Assembly (NCBI GenBank): GCA_017475725.1
Contig: JAFVFA010000272.1
Span: forward strand, 1 to 5,118
Direction of reading: 5' to 3'
Length of the DNA stretch: 5,118 nt
Source: Spirochaetales bacterium
GTDB taxonomy: Bacteria; Spirochaetota; Spirochaetia; Sphaerochaetales; Sphaerochaetaceae
Made by a program: the position numbers and the translations under genes. Below, in pieces: positions 1-4,631 of the stretch. The notes under the pieces were generated by a model, which saw only the letters and a list, made by a program, of their open reading frames with translations, searched no databases and had not been told where the DNA came from. Every line of letters begins with the position of its first letter. Position 1 is the first letter of the stretch.

Positions 1-48
1 AAACAATTGAATTTTCTTACTGAAAGTCGGATTCAGACCTGTATTATT

Positions 49-1467
49 TTACCGTTGGTAACCCGGACGCCTGATGCCATGCCTTCTGCGGAAATCCGCA
101 AGCTTGGCCCTTCCCTGCTCGGTGACCGGCCTGACCCACCTGCCAGAGAAGAGGTGAACGACCATTATTATCCAGCGCACGATCTCGTCACAGTAGACCA
201 GAGGAAAAAGCACATACATGGAGACCTTCAACCTGAGCCCGGCGATTGTGACCGCAGGGATGACCATGATGTACATGAAGACCAGCTCCAGGACAGTCCC
301 GGTTACAGCATCGCCTGAGGACCTGTAGGTGTCGTTCATGCACCAGTTCCCCATCCTTATCACCGCGATTATGGTGAAGACAGTGATGATATAGCTTGCA
401 ATGTCAAACGATGTCCCGGAAAGCCCCATTGCATGGATAATATTGGCCTTGAATACATTAATGAGTACTCCAGTGAACACGATGGTCAACATGCACAGGG
501 GGATTATCCTCTTCGCCTTCTCGTAGGCGTCGTCAAGGTTCCCCGCCCCGACCTCCTTGCCGACAAGCACACTCGATGCATTGGAGAACCCTGCAAAGAA
601 GCCTATTATCAGGCCCTCCAGGGTCCTGAAAACGGCAATTGCGGCTATTGCGCTCTCGCTCTGCCTTCCCAGAACCACGTTCACCACCATGTTGCCTATC
701 CCCAGGAAGACCTCATTCATGATTATGGGGAAGCACTTGAAGAAGAACTCCTTGACCTTGTCCTTGGCCCAGGTGAAATGGGCCTTGATTCTGAACAGGT
801 ACGGATACCTTATCGCAAGGCTTCCCACAAGGACCACAATGGCGTTCACAGCGGCGGCGCAGACCGTTGCCATGGCTGCTCCGCGCACCCCATAGGCCTT
901 TGACCCCAGGTTCCCGTAGATCAGCACCCAGTTCATGAATATGTTCGTGAAAACGCTTGCCACAGATGCGTAGAGAGGGATCCTCACCTTCTCGGTGGCT
1001 CTCAGAAGGGTGCTTGCGCAGATGGAGTACAGCTGAAGCGGATAGGCGAACCCGACTATCCTCAGATACTGGATCCCTATGGCCCTGATGTGCGGCTTGT
1101 CGGTGTACAGCCTCATTATCAGATCCGGCTTGAAGACCGCCACGCCACCGAAGACGGCGGCCACAGTCATTATGCAGGTGAGCATCAGTCCATAGCTTCT
1201 GCAGATCCCCTCCTCATCGCTTGCGCCCCAGTACTGGGAGATGAAGAGCATTCCCCCGCCCACAAAGCCCCAGTATCCGGCGACCATCAGCAGCGCATAC
1301 TGCGAGCAGAGGCCGACGGCACCTACGGACGTCTCGCCCAAACGCGAGATCATCATGGTGTCCACCATGGAGGCTGTTGAGGTCAGGAGGTTCTGTAGAG
1401 CCACCGGAATCGCTATGACGGCTATGTTCTTCAGGAACCGCCGCCAATTGAATCTGTCTGATGCCAT
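49..1467 (-). CDS. MATE-family multidrug/Na+ (or H+) antiporter, inner-membrane efflux protein
   Basis: A 472-residue polytopic membrane protein of the usual MATE length (about 450-480 residues, 12 helices). MATE proteins export cationic drugs or metabolites in exchange for Na+ or H+. Seen: an N-terminal amphipathic start and first helix (about 13-36, with IPVALQNLLT and the VDTMMISRLG element typical of helix 1), then SQYWGA near 77-82. The first half also has LLRATEKVRIPL (154-165) and YGVRGAAMAT (192-201), the counterpart of the family's 'G-x-x-GAAxAT' motif. The second half repeats the pattern with LVGKEVGAGN (301-310) and YRSSGDAVTG (381-390), matching the family's R-x-x-GD motif. The C-terminus is basic and cytosolic (about 450-472). 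The ATG at 1467 is the only sensible start, since the next Met falls inside helix 1; its ribosome site is weak. It follows the secreted-protein gene by 52 nt on the same strand, so co-transcription is likely. The substrate cannot be read from sequence. Confidence 0.93.
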   Translation of the reverse strand: MASDRFNWRRFLKNIAVIAIPVALQNLLTSTASMVDTMMISRLGETSVGAVGLCSQYALLMVAGYWGFVGGGMLFISQYWGASDEEGICRSYGLMLTCIMTVAAVFGGVAVFKPDLIMRLYTDKPHIRAIGIQYLRIVGFAYPLQLYSICASTLLRATEKVRIPLYASVASVFTNIFMNWVLIYGNLGSKAYGVRGAAMATVCAAAVNAIVVLVGSLAIRYPYLFRIKAHFTWAKDKVKEFFFKCFPIIMNEVFLGIGNMVVNVVLGRQSESAIAAIAVFRTLEGLIIGFFAGFSNASSVLVGKEVGAGNLDDAYEKAKRIIPLCMLTIVFTGVLINVFKANIIHAMGLSGTSFDIASYIITVFTIIAVIRMGNWCMNDTYRSSGDAVTGTVLELVFMYIMVIPAVTIAGLRLKVSMYVLFPLVYCDEIVRWIIMVVHLFSGRWVRPVTEQGRAKLADFRRRHGIRRPGYQR

Positions 1468-1519
1468 GGCATCAACTCTATCTTTTTCGAGGATTCATGA
1501 ACAGTGTTCGGGGTCCGCC

Positions 1520-2161
1520 TCACGGAGTGCTGTAGATGATTGAGACCTTCGCCTTGTAGATTCCGGCCTCAAGAGGTCTCTTGCCCTTCCATTCAACGGT
1601 AAAGGTTCCCAGGATCAGCTCCGCCTTGGTGATACCCTCAAGGAACTCGACCTCTATCTTGTTCCCCTGGTTCTCGACATGGCGGACCTCAACGTTCTCG
1701 TTGGATCCGTAGAATGTGGATATGGTGATGTATGGGGTCGTGGACAGAAGCGGCACAGCATTGAACTGCTTGATGTTGCTCTCGTCCATGGAGGAACCCT
1801 CAAGATATCCTGTGTAGTTGTAGTCATAGAAGTGGAACCCCTCGGCCCTGACCTCTATGTGCAGAAGGTTTTTGGGCGCACCCTTGAAGATGCGCACCTC
1901 CTCCGAGGTCATCAGCGCAAAGGTGAAGCGGCCGTCCTCCATCAGGTTGATACCCGTGATGGCGGTCGTCTCCTGGTCTGGGGTCATGTAGTACGAAAGC
2001 TCAGCGGAACCGATTCCGATGATGATGGACGGATTGGCTGCCTCCGGAGGACTCACCACACTCGCTATTGTAACAGCCGAACTGTTGAGCTTTCCGTCGG
2101 CGTAAACCTGCCCGGCCAACAGAACGATCAACAGCATTGACACGAAAAGCAATTTCTTCAT
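1520..2161 (-). CDS. Secreted/periplasmic beta-rich protein of unknown function
   Basis: A 213-residue protein that I do not recognise as a named family. The start at 2161 is chosen over the in-frame ATG at 2182 for two reasons: AGGAG lies 5 nt upstream of it, and it begins a clean Sec signal peptide (MKKLLF, hydrophobic run 4-17, V-Y-A at 19-21 as a signal peptidase I site). The earlier ATG would place that ribosome site inside the coding region. The mature protein is rich in beta-branched and aromatic residues, has no cysteine and no further membrane segment, and ends in an alternating strand (AGIYKAKVSIIYST, 199-212). Such endings are common in beta-sandwich surface, fimbrial or adhesin-like domains; that resemblance is an inference from pattern only. 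It precedes the MATE transporter gene by 52 nt on the same strand. A periplasmic or outer-surface role is the most that can be said. Confidence 0.8.
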   Translation of the reverse strand: MKKLLFVSMLLIVLLAGQVYADGKLNSSAVTIASVVSPPEAANPSIIIGIGSAELSYYMTPDQETTAITGINLMEDGRFTFALMTSEEVRIFKGAPKNLLHIEVRAEGFHFYDYNYTGYLEGSSMDESNIKQFNAVPLLSTTPYITISTFYGSNENVEVRHVENQGNKIEVEFLEGITKAELILGTFTVEWKGKRPLEAGIYKAKVSIIYSTP

Positions 2162-2165
2162 TCTT

Positions 2166-2171
2166 TCTCCT
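2166..2171 (-). promoter_or_regulatory. Ribosome binding site of the secreted-protein gene
   Basis: Reads AGGAGA on the minus strand. The AGGAG core (2167-2171) sits 5 nt before the ATG at 2161. It decides the start codon against the in-frame ATG at 2182. It directly abuts the outer arm of the stem-loop at 2172-2206. Confidence 0.8.
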
Positions 2172-2206
2172 GTTGCATCCATGCCGGCGCAACACCGGCA
2201 TGCAAC
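2172..2206 (-). promoter_or_regulatory. Stem-loop in the 5' leader, abutting the Shine-Dalgarno site
   Basis: Perfect 8-bp arms CATGCCGG (2180-2187) and CCGGCATG (2195-2202) enclose a 7-nt loop. An outer GTTG/CAAC pair (2172-2175 with 2203-2206) closes the structure across a 4-nt bulge. In the minus-strand mRNA the hairpin ends exactly where AGGAG begins. It lies after the predicted transcription start near 2221, so it would be part of the leader RNA. It could stabilise the mRNA or tune translation. It has no U-tract directly after it, so it is not a classic terminator. Confidence 0.6.
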
Positions 2207-2227
2207 CTTTTTCTTTGCCTACGTTTA

Positions 2228-2256
2228 AAGATACACTTTGTAAGTTTGTTTGTAAA
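2228..2256 (-). promoter_or_regulatory. Sigma70-type promoter for the secreted protein / MATE pair
   Basis: On the minus strand, TTTACA (2256-2251) and TATCTT (2233-2228) are separated by exactly 17 bp, placing transcription start near 2221 and giving a leader of about 60 nt. An alternative -10, TATTAT (2261-2256), with TTGTGT 18 bp upstream, overlaps it. Assigned by consensus matching only. Confidence 0.5.
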
Positions 2257-2316
2257 TAATAGGGCTGAAAATGCAATAAACACAAGAAAAATCGTCTCGA
2301 CCCCTGCTTTTCATTG

Positions 2317-2322
2317 TATATT
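2317..2322 (+). promoter_or_regulatory. Possible -10 element of the flavodoxin gene
   Basis: TATATT, within the AT-rich stretch TTGTATATTTAAA, lies 42 bp before the ATG at 2365. I see no good -35 hexamer at the proper distance. The assignment rests on position and AT content alone. Confidence 0.3.
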
Positions 2323-2352
2323 TAAACCAACAACCTCAAAAGAGAGGAAACG

Positions 2353-2358
2353 GGAGGT
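2353..2358 (+). promoter_or_regulatory. Ribosome binding site of the flavodoxin gene
   Basis: GGAGGT, a near-perfect anti-16S match, ends 6 nt before the ATG at 2365 and fixes that start. Confidence 0.85.
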
Positions 2359-2364
2359 TCCCCA

Positions 2365-2955
2365 ATGAAAAGATGCAGCATCGTCGTGCACAGCGTAAGC
2401 GGAAACTGCTTCATTATCGGTTCCTGCCTCAAGGAAGCGCTTGAGAAGAGAAACGTCGACGTGAGATTCTACAGGGTCGAGGACCCGGATCTCCACATCT
2501 GGGCCAACAAGGAGGAGACGGCCAACGACTACTACGAAGACATCATGACACTGCCTGTCGTCACCCCAGAGAAGCTGATAAAGAGCGACATGGTCATCCT
2601 TGGCTGCCCGACTGTGTTCGGGAACATGTCAGCCGAGATGAAGACATTCATTGACACCACAGTGCAGATGTGCGAGGACCACGCCCTTGCGGACAAGTTC
2701 TTCGCCTGCTTCACATCCTGCAGATTCTCCCTCTGCGAGGGCTCAAGATGCCTGGATTCGCTTATCTACTGGGCACAGGAGAACGGCATGATCCACATCC
2801 CGTTCGGCACCCATGCAGAGCTCCCGTCCTGCCACCAGCCCGTCCAGGGCATAGCACATCTTGAAGGAAGCGAGAGCCTGGTGCGTCCATCCACGCAGTT
2901 CGGCGACGAGATCGACCTCTACGCTGAGAACCTGGCCTCCTACATCCAGGAATAA
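2365..2955 (+). CDS. Flavodoxin-fold NAD(P)H:quinone oxidoreductase-like protein (WrbA/FMN-reductase type), cysteine-rich
   Basis: A 196-residue single-domain cytosolic protein, the normal size for WrbA-like flavodoxins, which bind FMN and carry out two-electron reduction of quinones or other acceptors. Seen: the first strand (SIVVHS, 5-10) runs into the phosphate loop SVSGNC (10-15), the equivalent of the flavodoxin T-x-T-G-x-T loop. GCPTVFGNMSAEMKTFID (80-97) is the strongest signature and matches the family's 'G-s-P-T-x-F-G-n-x-s-a-x-m-K-x-f-i-D' segment that packs on the flavin ring. FFACFTS (112-118) is the next core strand. Odd: ten cysteines in 196 residues, including a C-x3-C-x4-C-x4-C group at 115, 119, 124 and 129, where WrbA proteins usually carry a Gly-rich GGxE stretch. 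It is monocistronic, with a strong ribosome site before it and a hairpin terminator 43 nt after its stop. Physiological acceptor unknown. Confidence 0.85.
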   Translation: MKRCSIVVHSVSGNCFIIGSCLKEALEKRNVDVRFYRVEDPDLHIWANKEETANDYYEDIMTLPVVTPEKLIKSDMVILGCPTVFGNMSAEMKTFIDTTVQMCEDHALADKFFACFTSCRFSLCEGSRCLDSLIYWAQENGMIHIPFGTHAELPSCHQPVQGIAHLEGSESLVRPSTQFGDEIDLYAENLASYIQE

Positions 2956-2998
2956 TTTCAAAAATTTTCTATTGCTTATATCATAATCATTTAAATGC

Positions 2999-3030
2999 AA
3001 GAAATCCTGCTGTTTTCGGCAGGATTTCTT
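2999..3030 (+). terminator. Hairpin terminator after the flavodoxin gene
   Basis: A perfect 12-bp inverted repeat (AAGAAATCCTGC at 2999-3010 with GCAGGATTTCTT at 3019-3030) encloses an 8-nt loop, followed by T-rich DNA (CTTTTT at 3034-3039, TTTTT at 3043-3047). The T-tract is interrupted right after the stem (AATC), so efficiency is uncertain. If the nuclease gene is transcribed from a promoter upstream of this stem, the element would lie in its leader. Confidence 0.75.
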
Positions 3031-3044
3031 AATCTTTTTCGCTT

Positions 3045-3074
3045 TTTCCCCGTAAAGGGTTCAAAAGGGGGAAA
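3045..3074 (+). promoter_or_regulatory. Ribosome site of the nuclease gene with a pairing partner upstream
   Basis: The Shine-Dalgarno tract AGGGGG (3066-3071) lies 7 nt before the ATG at 3079 and fixes that start. TTTCCCC (3045-3051) is perfectly complementary to GGGGAAA (3068-3074), a 7-bp stem with a 16-nt loop that would bury the ribosome site in mRNA. Ribosome site confident; the regulatory hairpin is inference. Confidence 0.55.
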
Positions 3075-3078
3075 CCGA

Positions 3079-3852
3079 ATGTTTGAACATCAGCTCCGCA
3101 AACGCGAAAAAGTATTGAAGGACTACATATCCAAGTCTGAGAAATGGCTTGGGACAGCACCCGAAGGACGACTTTGGGTCTCCACCACTACAAGTACCCG
3201 TTCCCATTTCAAATTCCTGACAACATCCAGGAAATACCTCTCCCCTTCCCGTGATCTCAAAAAGATCAAGGACCTTGCGAAGAAGGAATATCTGGAGCAT
3301 GTCAATTCCGCATCGAAAAAGGAACTTACAGCATTGAAAGACTTCCTGAGAACCAGGAACCTGGTCAAGGATGCCTATATGATGCTCCATGAAGCGAAGA
3401 GGGAGCTGGTGACTCCTGTGGAGATTCCCGCAGATGTCCTGGTCCACAACTTCATGTCCGAGGTCTACCCTCCACCAGACTATGAAATGGCAAATCCAAA
3501 GGAAACCTTGCGCGGGGAATCTGTCAGGTCCTTTGCAGAAGCCCTGATTGCAGATGAGCTTTTCAAAGCCGGAATCCCATACAGGTATGAGCGTCCATTC
3601 ACTCTGTACAACAAACACGTTGTGCATCCGGACTTCACAATCATGGACCCCTCCTCCGGAAGGATCATCATCTGGGAGCATTTCGGAATGACACAAAGAT
3701 CCGGATACAAGGACAACATGGTGAGCAAGATAAAGGACTATGCAAAAAGCGGAATGGTGATCGGAGATGGGCTGATTGTGACATTCGAGAATGATGAACT
3801 CAAGATCACACGAGAGGAAATCAGGCAAATCATCGACGTGTTTTTGAACTAG
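3079..3852 (+). CDS. Predicted stand-alone PD-(D/E)XK-type nuclease
   Basis: A 257-residue soluble protein with no signal peptide. The start at 3079 has AGGGGG 7 nt upstream; an earlier in-frame ATG at 2995 would overlap the terminator stem and is rejected. The N-terminal half (1-120) is basic and helical, Lys/Arg/Glu-rich (for example KKIKDLAKKEYLEH, 61-74), and may be a DNA-binding or coiled region. The C-terminal half resembles the PD-(D/E)XK fold. It has a helix with Glu154 (SFAEALIADEL), then YRYERPF (168-174), the acidic strand HPDFTI (183-188, Asp185), and IIIWEHFGM (196-204, Glu200). Tyr210 and Lys217 follow in a helix. The usual E-x-K is replaced by E-H-F-G, so the lysine may be supplied from elsewhere. 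This PDFT...WEHFGM pairing is seen in helicase-associated and orphan predicted nucleases (from memory). The gene is monocistronic, and its stop codon overlaps the first unit of the 53-bp repeat array. Target unknown. Confidence 0.7.
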   Translation: MFEHQLRKREKVLKDYISKSEKWLGTAPEGRLWVSTTTSTRSHFKFLTTSRKYLSPSRDLKKIKDLAKKEYLEHVNSASKKELTALKDFLRTRNLVKDAYMMLHEAKRELVTPVEIPADVLVHNFMSEVYPPPDYEMANPKETLRGESVRSFAEALIADELFKAGIPYRYERPFTLYNKHVVHPDFTIMDPSSGRIIIWEHFGMTQRSGYKDNMVSKIKDYAKSGMVIGDGLIVTFENDELKITREEIRQIIDVFLN

Positions 3853-4059
3853 GGCACAAATAAGGGTTTTGGACGTTCTGTGCCCTTGATACTCCCTTGA
3901 CCGAGGGCATAAACAAGGGATTTAGGCCTTCTGTGCCCTTGATACTCCCTTGACCGAGGGCACAAACAAGGGATTTGGGCCTTCTGTGCCCTTGAAACAT
4001 CCTTGACCGAGGGCACAAACAAGGGATTTAGGCCTTTTGTGCCCTTGAAAAGGCACAAA
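3851..4059. repeat. Tandem array of a 53-bp dyad-containing repeat, about 3.9 units
   Basis: Units start at 3851, 3904, 3957 and 4010. The fourth is cut short near 4050 and followed by a degenerate restart (AGGCACAAA, 4051-4059). Each unit has AGGGCACA at positions 1-8 and its reverse complement TGTGCCCT at 29-36; unit 2 has one mismatch in the left arm (AGGGCATA). CAAGGG (11-16 in units 2-4) is complementary to CCCTTG at 33-38 and, in units 1 and 2, also at 44-49. Most changes fall between or after the arms, for example at positions 17-25 of unit 1 and 40-44 of unit 3. The array fills the space between the convergent nuclease and GH53 remnant, where hairpins could act as a two-way transcription barrier. 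There is no long T-tract, no spacer diversity and no convincing gene. It accounts for the whole gene-free stretch 3853-4079. Confidence 0.9.
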
Positions 4060-4079
4060 GCATTAAAGAATCTGATGCC

Positions 4080-4544
4080 TCAGAAGTCCGGCCAGACGAA
4101 TGATGAATTCAGATGGGTCTCCCCGTTGTCGATTATTATGTCCTGCCCGGTGCAGGACTGGTTGATCATGGTCATGAAGTAGCACCATTTGGCTATCTCC
4201 TGCGGGTCCGCCCAGAAGTCCGAGTAGTGGAAATCGATGAAAAGCCCGAGGTTCTGCCCCTTTGCCCTCCTGCCGATCTCAATTGCGTTGTCAAGGTCGC
4301 AGTTTCCACCACCGTAGCCGCTATGGTTTTGGTCATAGGGGTCAACCCAGATGCGCACTCTGATGCATTCCACCCCGTTTTCTGCAAGAAACCCAAGCAG
4401 ATCCGTCTCTTTGCCCTCCTTGTCATGGAAGACCACGCCGCTTCTCTCCAGAGACGGGAGACTGGAGATGTCAGCACCTGTTACAAAGGCGCTCAGGGCG
4501 GCCATGGCCAGAAGGGACAGAAGAAGTGTCAGGGTCTTTCTCAT
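4080..4544 (-). pseudogene. Truncated GH53 endo-beta-1,4-galactanase remnant with a foreign C-terminal tail
   Basis: Encodes 154 residues; intact GH53 enzymes (arabinogalactan endo-1,4-galactanase, cleaving pectic galactan) have over 300. The start at 4544 begins a Sec signal peptide (MRKTLTLLLSLLAMAALSAF); the frame extends further upstream but without a signal-like start. Diagnostic GH53 motifs run in order: GADISSLPSLE (23-33), FLAENGVECIRVRIWVDP (52-69), GYGGGNCDL (77-84) and FIDFHYSDFWADP (102-114). Family agreement stops at about residue 115. The acid/base Glu (in a G-N-E motif) and the nucleophile Glu lie further along in GH53, so both are missing. The last 40 residues (115-154) do not look like GH53; IIIDNGETHLNSSFVWPDF (136-154) faintly recalls the end of GH5 endoglucanases, which may mean a deletion fused two glycosidase genes. 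The stop lies 20 bp from the repeat array. Divergent from the pullulanase-like gene. Catalytically dead as written; it may still be secreted. Confidence 0.82.
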
Positions 4545-4550
4545 GCGCAG

Positions 4551-4579
4551 ATTATACAACCCGGACGGACAGATGTTGA
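4551..4579 (-). promoter_or_regulatory. Promoter of the GH53 remnant, predicting a leaderless mRNA
   Basis: On the minus strand, TCAACA (4579-4574) and a perfect TATAAT (4556-4551) are spaced 17 bp apart. The ATG at 4544 begins only 6 nt after the -10, so transcription would start at or next to the start codon. Consistently, there is no Shine-Dalgarno sequence before this ATG. Confidence 0.5.
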
Positions 4580-4585
4580 ATATCC

Positions 4586-4614
4586 TTGTTTGAAGGGGAA
4601 ACAAATATTACAAT
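4586..4614 (+). promoter_or_regulatory. Promoter of the pullulanase-like gene, with overlapping inverted repeat
   Basis: TTGTTT (4586-4591) and TACAAT (4609-4614) are 17 bp apart, predicting a start near 4621 and a leader of about 11 nt containing GGGG (4622-4625) as a weak ribosome site before the ATG at 4632. The -35 is one arm of an inverted repeat, TTGTTT-N7-AAACAA (4586-4604), a possible operator in the divergent intergenic region. Confidence 0.4.
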
Positions 4615-4631
4615 AGCGTCTGGGGTATAAT

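Noticed and set aside
433..903. A 156-codon plus-strand open frame inside the MATE gene
   Set aside because: It is antisense to a well-supported 12-helix transporter, and its hydrophilic translation has no domain.
2162..2182. Upstream in-frame ATG (2182) as the start of the secreted protein
   Set aside because: It would put charged residues before the signal peptide and place AGGAG inside the coding region; the ATG at 2161 has that site at proper spacing.
2995..3078. N-terminal extension of the nuclease from the ATG at 2995
   Set aside because: It would translate the terminator stem and has no ribosome site, whereas the ATG at 3079 has AGGGGG 7 nt upstream.
3061..3828. A 255-codon minus-strand open frame antisense to the nuclease gene
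   Set aside because: It lies wholly opposite a gene with a good ribosome site and family motifs. Its translation is Cys/His/Trp-scattered with no recognisable domain and no ribosome site.
3830..4058. Two overlapping minus-strand open frames through the repeat array
   Set aside because: The 53-bp unit is not a multiple of three, so each frame only cycles through the same three nonsense peptides. There is no ribosome site, and openness follows from the repeat having few stops.
3851..4059. CRISPR array
   Set aside because: The whole 53-bp unit repeats head to tail with no unique spacers, and no cas gene is present.
4113..4616. A 167-codon plus-strand open frame antisense to the GH53 remnant
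   Set aside because: The minus strand carries an ordered set of GH53 motifs and a signal peptide; the plus-strand translation shows none.
4626..4631. TATAAT directly before the pullulanase-like ATG as its -10 box
   Set aside because: Transcription would begin inside the coding sequence and remove the start codon of a clear lipoprotein signal; TTGTTT-N17-TACAAT upstream fits better.
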